DNA of 20,583 bases from positions 1-20,583 of the forward strand of contig QMQS01000005.1 in the NCBI GenBank assembly GCA_003650585.1, read 5' to 3'. Source of the DNA: Candidatus Woesearchaeota archaeon (GTDB taxonomy: Archaea; Nanobdellota; Nanobdellia; Woesearchaeales; B29-G15). Both the position numbers and the translations under genes were made by a program. Positions 7,962 through 16,988 of this stretch are shown piece by piece; positions within the stretch are counted from its first letter, which is position 1; each line of letters starts with the position of its first letter. A model generated the notes under the pieces. That model was not told the DNA's origin. It made no database searches and saw only the letters and a program-made list of their open reading frames with translations.

Positions 7962-10900
7962 TTAAATCACAGTAAAGGCTCTTTGTACAGGGTTTGCTTG
8001 GTTGCCTGCATAGTCCACAGCATAGATTGTTATGTTGTGGGGTGTTGTTATATCTCGTGTGAATGGCAACCCTCTGTGAGTATAATATGTGCAGCCCCTG
8101 CACAGAGTCCTCTCTCTTAGGTCATATGCATCAATGTAATACAAGCGTGCCACCCTTTCACTCAACCTCACTCTAAAAGGAACACGCCTTGTGTAGATTC
8201 CCCATTGTTCTGGAAGTGTAACATCAATCTGTGGGGCTGTTGTGTCCACTTTAAGCTTTCTTGTTCTTGACCTGGCAATGTTCCCTGCCCAGTCCTCTAA
8301 TTCAAACCAGTATTCTAATATGCTATTATCGTAGTCATCCAAGTTGGGTATGTTGAATGTGCAGCTCATCCTAGTTCCTGAGGGGCAATCCAATCTTGTC
8401 ATACTCTCCGTGCCATAATGCAGGGTTACACTTTTTAGGGCCTCTTCTGTGTATGTAACTCTGAACTCGCCTGTAGCATAACCACGATATGGCTCTATCC
8501 TGCGAATTCTTGGCGGTTTGCTGTCTATTGCAAACCCTATTTGCTCTGTAGCAGAATTGCCTGCTTTATCTGTGGCACGCACGCTTAGTATGTGAAATCC
8601 ATCCCTCAAAGTTTTCCACCCAAAGTAATCGGTGCATCCTGAGCACAAACGTCTGTAGCCACTACCATCAACTGCATATTCCAAAAGTGCGGGCTCATTG
8701 TTTAGTATGTCAACACTAAGGTAAACCCGCCTTGAGTTTAGCAATGCCCCATTTGTGGGAGAAGTAATATTCGGTTGGGGTGCTGTGTTATCCACATACA
8801 CACTCTTTGTGCTGGACCTAGCTATGTTAACCCCATCATCAAGCTCAAAATAGTACTGGATTGTTTGACCGTCATAACCAGAGAGGTCTAAATGCAATGA
8901 GCATTGCTTTGCTCTGCCAGGCAAGCAACTTGAAAGCACCTCAGTTTGCTCAACTCCAGTGCTAGATGGTGTCCACTTTAGCCTAACCTCTTGGAGATTG
9001 GACTCTGTGTACTTAATGCCAAACTCTGTGCCTTGCACATATGTGCCATCCCTTGGCCAGGTTTTATGTACCCTCGGCTTCTTAGAGTCGATGTAGAACT
9101 CTGTTTCTGCAGTACCAACATTGCCGGCATAATCCTCTGCCTCAACCCTGAGCGTGTTGTTGCCTTCAAAGAAGGTAACCCCTTTCTTAACATAATCACA
9201 ATCTCTGCATAGCACTATAGCCCTACCACTATTCCTTATCGCCCTTATCCTCTTCACTCGCTCATCAGTCTCGACCTCCACCATAAGCCGTCTTGTGTCA
9301 TACTTAGTATACTCTGGTAGTATTATCTTAACCCCAGGTATTGCGGTGTCTAAAGTGAAGTTCCATTCTAGCTCTGCTTGATTGCCCAGCATATCTTCCA
9401 CATACACCTTGATTGTGTGAACCCCATCATCTGAGCCATCACTTGCAAAAGAGTTCATTTGATAAACCACTGAGTTGGCACCTATGTTGCAATCCTGGGT
9501 TTTTTCCACACCATCCAACCACAACCTAACACTCTGCTGGTTTATGCCCGAGTAGCGGTCACTGTACCTTGCCTCTATCCTCGGGCTTGTGTCGCCTGTA
9601 ACACTCCCATCCCTTGGGCTTATCTCCCTTATTCTTGGTCCTGTCCAATCAATAGAGAACCTCCTTGTTTCTGGTGTCTGGCTTGCCCCCCATTCGTCTG
9701 TTGCTCTTGCTTCAACCTCACAATATCCGTAGCCTTGGTATGGGCAATCCTTTGGTGAGCCATCTTCGTTCCAACCCACAGTAATGAGCACATCTGAGTT
9801 GCACTCTCTCGGTGTCCAATCTCTAGTAACCTCCCACTCCCCTATATGCTTAGCGAGCACCCTATACTCGCATGTTATGCTATCACCATCAGCATCTGTA
9901 TCTTCTATAGTGACACTAAAATCTGTACTGTGCCATGAGTTCTCTGCTGGGGCTGTGATGGATGTAACTGGTGGTTCATTGGGTATAAGGGGCCTTGGGT
10001 CTTGCTCGTCTGGAATGCCATCATTATCGTCATCATCATCAACACAATCTGCCGTGCCATCTGAATCTGTATCAGTAAACCCCTCATCAACCACACCATT
10101 GCAATTGTCATCCACACCATTACACTTCTCTATTGCCCCGGGGTTGATTGAGGCATTTGTATCATCGCACTCATTGTCGCACTCAATATCATACCCATCA
10201 CCATCATTGTCCGTCTCCTGTGTGTCGTATGCATCACAGGAGTTGTGTGTACATGTACAGACACTCAAGCAAGAGTTTGCCACATCATGATAATCCCTGT
10301 AGGTACCATCGTAGCAACCATCAAGGTAATCGCACTCTGTGGCTTGGCAGTCATCATCACTCTCGCACTCTGCCCCGCACTCTGCTATGCTGCAGGTGTG
10401 GGTTATGCTTGAGTTGCCAGTTGTACACTCATCATTTACCTCATCGCATGTGCTGGTAAATGCAGGTCTGTAGTCAAGTGTGAACTCGTTGCCATCTGGA
10501 TAATATGTACAAGTATTGACCTCTGCTAGGTCATTAACAGAGCAATCTGGAGGTGTGCCGGGCTGACAATCAAGTACAGCATCGCAATACTCTGCACCGT
10601 TACACCACAAGCCATCATCGCATACAGAATCGTCTGGTTGATTCAAGCACTTATCATTTGCTTCGTCACAGCTATCCAGCGTACACCCAATACCATCATC
10701 ACAGTCAACTGGTGGGCCAATATTCACGCAGTTGCCGTCAGCATCACATTCGTCTGCACCATTACACCACAAGCCATCATCGCAAGGTTCGCCAAATGTT
10801 GAACAGGGAGTCCAAGTACCTGCTTCACATACCTTGGTACCCTCACAAGCCCCTGAGCCACAGGCAACTGTTGCACCATCACAATCTGGGTCCTCACAGT

Positions 10901-12974
10901 CTGCAAACCCATCGTAGTCATTGTCAAAGCCATCATCACAATTACCAATTGCTTGGGATTCCTCAGTGCCTTCAAGGGTCATATCCTCATTAGCCCACCA
11001 GGGATCATAGTCAACGTTACCCTCAACCTTATCTCCAGAGCCAGGGGAGTGGCTTGGCCCATCTGGAGCCCCCCACCAATTGTGCTCAGCATTGAGTGTG
11101 GGGTTTGTATCAAAATTACGTACTCCAAAATATATATTCCCAGAGATTTTGTTGTTGGAGAGATAATTAGTTTGACTGGGGGCCCTTCCATCAGAATATT
11201 GGGCCACCCCATAATCATTCCCATATATATTATTCATTGTTACATTATTGTAATATGCATTGTTAAGATAAATCCCCTGGCCAAAGGGGAATGTTGGTGA
11301 ATAGTTCCATCTGTGATTGTAAATCTCATTATCAATTATATCATTGTTATCTGCAAATGAGAGTTGAATGCCGTAAGCAGAATTGTCTGGTCCCTGTGCA
11401 TAAGTGTTGAGTCCATTATTGTATATTTTGTTTCCCTCAATCCTATTATTTTCAGAAAGGATTGAATCATCGTAAGATCCGCCCAAGTATATGCCTTGCC
11501 TATCGTTACTGTATATCTCATTGTTCAATATCGAGTTATTATCAAAATCATCAATAATAGAGGCTCCAGGCCCGGACCAGAACATTATACCCGCTCCCTC
11601 GTATCCATTAACATTATAGTTGTGATGTATAGAACAATTACTTATTGTGGTCCCATCTGTATCTGAGGAGGATATGCCGTTTGTACCATTAGTAAGCTCA
11701 AATCTACTAACAATGACAGCGTCCGCAGATATGGTAATACAAGGACCTAGCCTAGAACCATCTATTTTTGGCCTAGAACCACCCGAAAGGTTAACTGGTT
11801 TATTTATGACTACATTCTCATAGTAGGTGCCCTCGCTAACCTTAATTATTGTATTATCTGTGGCTGAATCTATTGCTGGCTGAATTGCCTCATAGTGTTC
11901 CTCTGTTATATCCCAGTCCAACTTGAATAGTGCTATTTCACCATCTCCAAGTTGAGTGCCTTCCTTTTCTGTTGTGTAAAAGAGATAGGCATTGGTTCCA
12001 TCAGACAAGCCAACTGGCCAAAAGTCCCACCATTTTGTGCTGCCATAACCTCCACTCGTTACAGGGGTTGCTGTTGTCCATGTTGCGCCTGTTAAGCCAT
12101 CTGTGGATTTTGTAATCATAATGTGTTGTTCGTCTGTAACGTCATCGTATGGTGCAGACAGCACATACAAAGCTCCAAGGTGCACAAAAATATAAGGGTC
12201 GTAGAAGCCCTCTAAGTTGTCCACATCTGTGCCAGTGTCCCAGGTTGCACCGTCATCTGTTGAGCGATAAAGCCTTATTGGATTATTAGCAGTGTCACTT
12301 ATGCTAACCACATACAATGTACCACCTGACTTTGTGATTGCAGGCTGGTTGTCTGTTGAAATCTGCACAGGTGTAGTCCATGTAGCTCCATTGTCTGTGG
12401 ACTTTGAAAAATAAGAATTACCGTCTGTGCCCTCCCAAACCATATAGATTGTGGAGCCATCATAATATGTGCGGACATGTCCACCAGTTATTGTGCCAGA
12501 CACAGGCACAATCTGTGTTGGGCCAGACCATTGATAGGTTGTGGGGTTATAGGTATATTTGTAAAAATTCTTGTCTGTGCCATCCTGTCCAGAACTCACA
12601 ATAACAAGAATCGAGCCGTCTGAGAACACTATACCAGAAGCAACACGCTGACTAAACCCCGCTGGTCTGTTTGTATAGCTTACTCCTATCTGCTGCTCAG
12701 GAGCAGATGCCAAAGCCTCTGGCGAGGAGGCTGTTTTGTAAAAAACAGAATAGGCATCTGAATCTGGGTCGTAGCTAGAAACACCACGGATGCCAATGCC
12801 AGAGTCTGCCTTTGTGTAAAAGAGCCAATAATTTGAGCCATCAAAGAAAGGTGCAGGATTGCGGTCATATTTTGGGTGGTTTGTCAAGTAGGTCGGCTTA
12901 CTCACATGGACTGTAGCAAGAACAAGCTGACTGCTCAAAATCACTAGAAGTATTACAAACAAAGTTTTTTTCAT
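7962..12974 (-). CDS. Giant secreted protein: Asp-box propeller-like, parallel beta-helix, Cys/Asp-rich and Ig-like repeats
   Basis: This is a 1670-residue protein with a signal peptide ending about residue 20. Residues 25-355 carry Asp-box motifs (STDNGATWT at 192, STDDGATWD at 238), suggesting a sialidase/BNR-type beta-propeller; I cannot confirm catalytic residues. Residues 362-665 look like a NosD-like right-handed beta-helix, with many N-x-I turns and a terminal HNWWGAPDGPSHS motif. Residues 679-915 are Cys-rich, with CDDGLWCNGA occurring twice. Residues 921-992 hold a MopE-like CNGVDDNCNG motif and one TSP3-like stretch. Residues 1000-1670 are Ig-like domains, ending in three units of the LCxxC super-repeat also found in the 745-residue neighbour. 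There is no C-terminal anchor. Glycan binding or adhesion is inferred. The gene starts 18 bases after the 186-residue gene and is probably co-transcribed with it. Confidence 0.95.
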   Translation of the reverse strand: MKKTLFVILLVILSSQLVLATVHVSKPTYLTNHPKYDRNPAPFFDGSNYWLFYTKADSGIGIRGVSSYDPDSDAYSVFYKTASSPEALASAPEQQIGVSYTNRPAGFSQRVASGIVFSDGSILVIVSSGQDGTDKNFYKYTYNPTTYQWSGPTQIVPVSGTITGGHVRTYYDGSTIYMVWEGTDGNSYFSKSTDNGATWTTPVQISTDNQPAITKSGGTLYVVSISDTANNPIRLYRSTDDGATWDTGTDVDNLEGFYDPYIFVHLGALYVLSAPYDDVTDEQHIMITKSTDGLTGATWTTATPVTSGGYGSTKWWDFWPVGLSDGTNAYLFYTTEKEGTQLGDGEIALFKLDWDITEEHYEAIQPAIDSATDNTIIKVSEGTYYENVVINKPVNLSGGSRPKIDGSRLGPCITISADAVIVSRFELTNGTNGISSSDTDGTTISNCSIHHNYNVNGYEGAGIMFWSGPGASIIDDFDNNSILNNEIYSNDRQGIYLGGSYDDSILSENNRIEGNKIYNNGLNTYAQGPDNSAYGIQLSFADNNDIIDNEIYNHRWNYSPTFPFGQGIYLNNAYYNNVTMNNIYGNDYGVAQYSDGRAPSQTNYLSNNKISGNIYFGVRNFDTNPTLNAEHNWWGAPDGPSHSPGSGDKVEGNVDYDPWWANEDMTLEGTEESQAIGNCDDGFDNDYDGFADCEDPDCDGATVACGSGACEGTKVCEAGTWTPCSTFGEPCDDGLWCNGADECDADGNCVNIGPPVDCDDGIGCTLDSCDEANDKCLNQPDDSVCDDGLWCNGAEYCDAVLDCQPGTPPDCSVNDLAEVNTCTYYPDGNEFTLDYRPAFTSTCDEVNDECTTGNSSITHTCSIAECGAECESDDDCQATECDYLDGCYDGTYRDYHDVANSCLSVCTCTHNSCDAYDTQETDNDGDGYDIECDNECDDTNASINPGAIEKCNGVDDNCNGVVDEGFTDTDSDGTADCVDDDDDNDGIPDEQDPRPLIPNEPPVTSITAPAENSWHSTDFSVTIEDTDADGDSITCEYRVLAKHIGEWEVTRDWTPRECNSDVLITVGWNEDGSPKDCPYQGYGYCEVEARATDEWGASQTPETRRFSIDWTGPRIREISPRDGSVTGDTSPRIEARYSDRYSGINQQSVRLWLDGVEKTQDCNIGANSVVYQMNSFASDGSDDGVHTIKVYVEDMLGNQAELEWNFTLDTAIPGVKIILPEYTKYDTRRLMVEVETDERVKRIRAIRNSGRAIVLCRDCDYVKKGVTFFEGNNTLRVEAEDYAGNVGTAETEFYIDSKKPRVHKTWPRDGTYVQGTEFGIKYTESNLQEVRLKWTPSSTGVEQTEVLSSCLPGRAKQCSLHLDLSGYDGQTIQYYFELDDGVNIARSSTKSVYVDNTAPQPNITSPTNGALLNSRRVYLSVDILNNEPALLEYAVDGSGYRRLCSGCTDYFGWKTLRDGFHILSVRATDKAGNSATEQIGFAIDSKPPRIRRIEPYRGYATGEFRVTYTEEALKSVTLHYGTESMTRLDCPSGTRMSCTFNIPNLDDYDNSILEYWFELEDWAGNIARSRTRKLKVDTTAPQIDVTLPEQWGIYTRRVPFRVRLSERVARLYYIDAYDLRERTLCRGCTYYTHRGLPFTRDITTPHNITIYAVDYAGNQANPVQRAFTVI

Positions 12975-12980
12975 TTTAGC

Positions 12981-12988
12981 ACCCCCTC
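12981..12988 (-). promoter_or_regulatory. Ribosome binding site of the 1670-residue protein
   Basis: GAGGGGGT lies 6 bases before ATG 12974. The presence of a Shine-Dalgarno here fits an internal operon gene, in contrast to the leaderless gene just upstream. Confidence 0.65.
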
Positions 12989-12992
12989 TTTT

Positions 12993-13553
12993 TTAGTTGA
13001 ATTGTTTGTATGAGTATCTATCCAAGGCAATATTGTAAACCCCAAAGCGGTCTGAGAGCACAGTTATGCTACCATCCACCACGAGCACAGCCACTTGGGC
13101 TTTAAACCTCTCGCTCTTGCGCTCCCCTGTTCTCACATACCTCCATATAGGGTAGCCACGGTTTGTATAGCCAGTTATCACCCGCTTGGTTTTTTGGGTT
13201 GTTCTGTAACTAATATCAGCAGGTATGTTGAGGAACAACCAATCCTGTTCAAGGAAGCACCCATCCTTAACCCTAATCCTAATCCTAAGGTAAACCTTCT
13301 CCTCTTGATTTTCACCAACAAAGTTGAGTGTCAAGCTGCCGCGGCAGAGCCCATCTGCCTTTCTCAAATTGGCAACTAACCTTGATCTTGCCCCAGAATC
13401 AAATGTTGTGTCGTCTATATGGAGCACACCACCATGCCCCCTCATACTCACTCGAGTGTTTATTGAAACCGAAGAGCTGTGAGAGAGAGGTAAGAAAAGG
13501 AATAAAAGTAAAACCCAAAATAGAGTATAGGCTAGTCTTGAGTGTGTTACCAT
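12993..13553 (-). CDS. Secreted protein of unknown function, leaderless
   Basis: This 186-residue protein begins with a signal sequence (LAYTLFWVLLLFLFLPLSHS). The rest is soluble and looks beta-rich and basic, with three central Cys candidates reduced to two clear ones (GLCRG and DGCFLEQ), which could pair. I do not recognise a family. ATG 13553 lies about 28 bases from the centre of a TATA box, so the transcript is probably leaderless; no Shine-Dalgarno precedes it. Its stop is 18 bases from the 1670-residue gene, so it is the first gene of a two-gene operon. A role in folding, binding or display of the giant neighbour is only a guess from position. Confidence 0.87.
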   Translation of the reverse strand: MVTHSRLAYTLFWVLLLFLFLPLSHSSSVSINTRVSMRGHGGVLHIDDTTFDSGARSRLVANLRKADGLCRGSLTLNFVGENQEEKVYLRIRIRVKDGCFLEQDWLFLNIPADISYRTTQKTKRVITGYTNRGYPIWRYVRTGERKSERFKAQVAVLVVDGSITVLSDRFGVYNIALDRYSYKQFN

Positions 13554-13577
13554 CTAATAATTCTTATGAGATAAGGG

Positions 13578-13585
13578 TATATAAA
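13578..13585 (-). promoter_or_regulatory. TATA box for the 186/1670-residue operon
   Basis: The minus strand reads TTTATATA, with its centre about 28 bases before ATG 13553. It lies in the 52-base gap between two genes and predicts a leaderless mRNA. Confidence 0.7.
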
Positions 13586-13605
13586 TGTTGTTAGACACTA
13601 CCCGA

Positions 13606-15843
13606 TTACGAATTTTCAACTCTGAAGCCAATTTGCTGTTCTTCAAAATTCCCAGCCATATCATTCGCCCTTATTCTCAAACTGTATTCACCGTAATTAA
13701 AGTACCTTGAGCCATGGTATTCTGTACATTTAGAGCACAGGGTCTTCCATTGTGGGTTTGGAGAGTTGTCATTTATGTACATCAGATTGCAGGGTTCATC
13801 CATAAATATGTCAAAGTTTATCCTTCTGTCTGTGTACACATCTCCATCCAGAGGTGAATTCACCTGCATGCTTGGTTGCCTACCATCAAGGGTTATACCA
13901 ATTGTTTTCTTTTGGGTGTCCTCAAGCCCAGATATGTCCCTGATTGAGAAATAGTAATAAAGCTGCCCCTCTAGTTGCTCTCTGGGTATGACCTCTGCCA
14001 AATCTATACTGCAAAGTTGGTTCTTGCCACCCGGGCAATTTGGCTTTGTTAACTGCTCAAACACACCCTCTGGGTTTTGGCTGTAATGCAGCACAACCTC
14101 CACAGGGTTATCCTCAGTGTACCACACAAAGAATACACCATTGCCAAACGCACGCTCCCTAGGCGCTGAGCCCCTTATCTTGGGTCTTGTGCTGTCAACA
14201 GTAAACTCTATTGTGTGATTGTCTTGGTTGCCTGCCTTGTCTGTTGCTCTGATAACAACCCTATGGAAACCATCCTTGAATGTAACTTGCTTTTCATAAG
14301 CAGAGCAACCCTTGCACAGTGTCTTCCACCTTGGTCTCCTATCCTCAAGGTCCTTGTACTCAAGCAAAACATCCTCGCTTGTGCTGAGGTTGAACATAAT
14401 CCTTTTGGTGTTGTATAAATCCTGGTTTGGTTGATGTATGGTCAGCACTGGTGGTATTGTGTCAACCAAAGCAACAGCGTGCCTTGACTCTGCAACAGAG
14501 CCGGCAATATCCTCAACTGTAAAGTAAAACTCAACCTCGCCTTGGGGTAGCCCCCCAACTAGGAAAACACACTCCTGTTTTGAACCAGCTGGGCAACTGC
14601 TGCTGGGTACCACATTAAAACTCTGCCCAGAGTCAGTGCTGTAATACAGCGTTACTGTTTCTGGATTTTCTTCATTGTAAATAACGCTAAACTCACCATT
14701 GCAGTACTCACCATTCCTTGGTTCTGTAGCGACAATTTTTGGCGGTTTTGAATCAACATAGAACTCGCGCTCAACACTCGCTGTGTTGCCTGCTGCGTCT
14801 GTGGCGGTTATTGTAATGCTATGGTAACCGTCCTTGAATGTCTGCGAGCCCTCGTAGCTCATGCAGTTCTTGCATAGTGTTTTCCACTTGGGTCTTGATA
14901 GTGTGTGGTCCAAATAAGCCACTACGCTTTCTTCATTTGTCTCTAGGTCAAATGGAACCTTTGTTGTATCGAAAACATGTGCGTATGGATTTGGTGGAGA
15001 CGCCACATTTAACTCTGGCGGTATTGTGTCAATGATAATGTCTATTGGTTGGGTAAAGATTGTTTGGGCTCTGTCTGTAACCCCAAACTTGTAGGTGAGT
15101 GTGCCCTGAGCGAGGGGCTCGGTAACGACAAACACACATTCCTCATTTTGCCCTGGTGGGCAATCTGCTTTGGTCATTGCCTCGAAGTCAGTAGATGCCG
15201 CATCCTTGTAATAGAGGGTTATGCTCACAAGGTTGTCCTCTGAGTACTGGATGCTGAACTGACCGTTGCCATAGGCATCCCTCGGAGGCAGGGTTCTCCT
15301 GATTCTCGGTGCAATAGAGTCAACATAAAAGGTAACATTCTTCTTGGCAGTGTTCCCTTTCTTGTCGATCGCTCTAATAGTGAGGGTGTGTTCGCCATCT
15401 TTAAATGTTCTTGTGCCCTGATAACCAGAGCACTTTTGTGGGCAAAGGCGTACCCAACCATAGCGCTCTCTCCCCACTTCCATATAATCTAATAGGTAAG
15501 CCACCTCGTCCAGTGTAATGTCGAATGGCACGCTCCTTGACTCATAAGCATGCCCCTCAACAGGTTTGCTGATTGTGATTGTGGGTGGTTGGAAGTCTGT
15601 GTTATCGTCAGTGTCACAAGAGCAGCCAGGCAAGCCATAGCACTTGTACCACGCTGCCTGGTAGTTGTTGTCATCCACACACAACATACAGCATGTGTGC
15701 TCGCACATCCAACCAGACGCTAGTGTCTCACCCTCCCTAAGACAGGCATAATGATAACCTGCAGAAGCAGTCGAAACACCTAAAACTAGGAAAAGTAAGA
15801 ATATGAACGCTAAGGTGAGTTTTGATTTGAGCATATTGATCAC
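13606..15843 (-). CDS. Secreted Cys-rich / Ig-like super-repeat protein
   Basis: This is a 745-residue protein with a signal peptide ending at about 28 (GVSTASA). Residues 29-77 are a Cys-rich module (YACLREGETLASGWMCEHTC, about eleven Cys), a pattern I recognise from DPANN surface proteins. Four LC-x(2-3)-C units follow, with Cys anchors near 134, 324, 510 and 703. Each LCxxC domain ends in an xDxAGN-type strand and VDS-PPKI-like linker, and is followed by a second Ig-like domain with its own Cys pair (CPPGQNEEC, CPAGSKQEC, CPGGKNQLC). The three C-terminal units of the 1670-residue protein are homologous. There is no membrane anchor. The start may be GTG 15843, where the TATA box predicts a leaderless end, or ATG 15834, 3 bases after a GTGATC that could act as a Shine-Dalgarno. 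A structural or adhesive surface role is inferred. Confidence 0.93.
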   Translation of the reverse strand: MINMLKSKLTLAFIFLLFLVLGVSTASAGYHYACLREGETLASGWMCEHTCCMLCVDDNNYQAAWYKCYGLPGCSCDTDDNTDFQPPTITISKPVEGHAYESRSVPFDITLDEVAYLLDYMEVGRERYGWVRLCPQKCSGYQGTRTFKDGEHTLTIRAIDKKGNTAKKNVTFYVDSIAPRIRRTLPPRDAYGNGQFSIQYSEDNLVSITLYYKDAASTDFEAMTKADCPPGQNEECVFVVTEPLAQGTLTYKFGVTDRAQTIFTQPIDIIIDTIPPELNVASPPNPYAHVFDTTKVPFDLETNEESVVAYLDHTLSRPKWKTLCKNCMSYEGSQTFKDGYHSITITATDAAGNTASVEREFYVDSKPPKIVATEPRNGEYCNGEFSVIYNEENPETVTLYYSTDSGQSFNVVPSSSCPAGSKQECVFLVGGLPQGEVEFYFTVEDIAGSVAESRHAVALVDTIPPVLTIHQPNQDLYNTKRIMFNLSTSEDVLLEYKDLEDRRPRWKTLCKGCSAYEKQVTFKDGFHRVVIRATDKAGNQDNHTIEFTVDSTRPKIRGSAPRERAFGNGVFFVWYTEDNPVEVVLHYSQNPEGVFEQLTKPNCPGGKNQLCSIDLAEVIPREQLEGQLYYYFSIRDISGLEDTQKKTIGITLDGRQPSMQVNSPLDGDVYTDRRINFDIFMDEPCNLMYINDNSPNPQWKTLCSKCTEYHGSRYFNYGEYSLRIRANDMAGNFEEQQIGFRVENS

Positions 15844-15866
15844 AGGTGAGCATGAAAAATCAAAAG

Positions 15867-15874
15867 TATAAAAA
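15867..15874 (-). promoter_or_regulatory. TATA box for the 745-residue protein
   Basis: The minus strand reads TTTTTATA within a longer T-rich run. Its centre is about 27 bases from GTG 15843, which would give a leaderless transcript, and 36 bases from ATG 15834. Confidence 0.55.
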
Positions 15875-15882
15875 AAATAAAA
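15869..15882 (-). terminator. Poly-T terminator of the 354-residue gene
   Basis: Thirteen bases after the TAA of the 354-residue gene the transcript enters TTTTATTTTTTTTA. This is the T-rich type of signal used by archaeal RNA polymerase. It overlaps the TATA box of the next gene. There is no strong hairpin. Confidence 0.6.
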
Positions 15883-15894
15883 TGGGTTTCAAGC

Positions 15895-16959
15895 TTAGAT
15901 TGCCTCTCCCCAGAAGTATATCTGACCGTCTGAGAAGTCGCCGTTGCATGGCTCTGGCAAGTTCAGCCTGAATGTTAGCGCCATCTCTGCACCAGGTGCT
16001 AAAATGTTTGCTGTGTAGTATGGTCCCACTTGCTGCACCTGTAGTATCTCTGCAACATCGTAAAGAGTTGGGTCCCAGTGGTCGCCGTATGTTATACCAA
16101 CATAGCCCTCAGCGTCGCTTCTGGGGTCCTGTGCAGTGCTGTAAGCACCGTTCACTGCATAGTAAGCGAAGTTCTTCAATGAAAGCTGGTTCGTTGTTGG
16201 ACACTTGGCGCCTGAACTGTATGGGTCATAGAAGTCAGTCCCTGTTATGAACATGTCCAGCATCACGCCAGAACCTGCGTCAGCGTCATTACCCACAAGT
16301 AGGGTGTCAGAGTAGGCAGTTGTGCCAGGCCTGACAACACCAAAGTCAACTGTGCCATCAATGCTCAAGGCAATAACTGGGTTGAAGAACCAGTACTCGT
16401 TCTCGTCAAATGTGCTTGACAAACCATCGAGGTCCTCAACCTCTGCAGTCACCCAGTACTCACCATACATTGAGTCAGCTGGCTCAACTGTCAGTGTGCA
16501 GGTGTAGTATGCCATGATATTATCTTCTGGTGCATACTCAAGCTCTTCTTCACCTATCCTAGCGTTACACTTTTTCTTGATTTCTTCATCTTTTACTAGG
16601 ACATGGTCAAGCACACAGTTTGCCTCTATGTCATTACCTTCGCCTTGCACAGAACCAATGGTCACAAACACATCGCTGATTTTCTCAATGCCGTTCTTGT
16701 CCATCACAAGAACCTTCCACTTTATCTTCTCGCCCTCAAAGGCGTAGTTGTTGATTCTCTCAACAAGCTTCTCACCGCCATCGCTCACTCTACCTGTCTG
16801 CACATTGTCGTCCTTCACTTTTCTAGCATCGCACAACCAAATTAGTGGCTTGAAGTCTTCTGTCTCCATTGTCACTCCTATTCCTGTGCCGACACTTGTA
16901 GCCAATGCCGCTGGTACAAGCAGCAGAGCTGCCAACACCAAGGCAAAAACTCTCTTCAT
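15895..16959 (-). CDS. Conserved secreted surface protein (DPANN hypothetical type), probably abundant
   Basis: This is a 354-residue protein with a clean signal peptide (MKRVFALVLAALLLVPAALA), so the mature form starts TSVGTGIGV. Conserved-looking segments are EDFKPLIWLCDARKVKDD, VERINNYAFEGEKIKWKVLV and MDKNGIEKISDV, followed by an Ig-like second half (VDFGVVRPGTTAYSDTLLVG) and a C-terminal strand ending FWGEAI. I recognise this type from uncharacterised DPANN proteins but know no proven function. Four or more Cys could form disulfides. It has the best Shine-Dalgarno in the window, a structured leader and its own terminator, which together suggest an abundant, separately controlled envelope component, perhaps an S-layer-like subunit. 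That role is inference. No C-terminal anchor is seen. Confidence 0.93.
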   Translation of the reverse strand: MKRVFALVLAALLLVPAALATSVGTGIGVTMETEDFKPLIWLCDARKVKDDNVQTGRVSDGGEKLVERINNYAFEGEKIKWKVLVMDKNGIEKISDVFVTIGSVQGEGNDIEANCVLDHVLVKDEEIKKKCNARIGEEELEYAPEDNIMAYYTCTLTVEPADSMYGEYWVTAEVEDLDGLSSTFDENEYWFFNPVIALSIDGTVDFGVVRPGTTAYSDTLLVGNDADAGSGVMLDMFITGTDFYDPYSSGAKCPTTNQLSLKNFAYYAVNGAYSTAQDPRSDAEGYVGITYGDHWDPTLYDVAEILQVQQVGPYYTANILAPGAEMALTFRLNLPEPCNGDFSDGQIYFWGEAI

Positions 16960-16967
16960 TTTTTCCT

Positions 16968-16973
16968 ACCTCC
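16968..16973 (-). promoter_or_regulatory. Strong Shine-Dalgarno of the 354-residue gene
   Basis: GGAGGT lies 8 bases before ATG 16959 in an A-rich, probably unstructured stretch. It is the only canonical GGAGGT Shine-Dalgarno I noticed before a start; the other genes use G5-G6 runs or none. Confidence 0.85.
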
Positions 16974-16988
16974 GTTTTTGTTTTTTTT

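Noticed and set aside
9784..10290. Plus-strand frame of 168 codons
   Set aside because: It is antisense to the Asp-rich region of the 1670-residue protein, and its Ser-rich sequence is the shadow of the TSP3-like codons.
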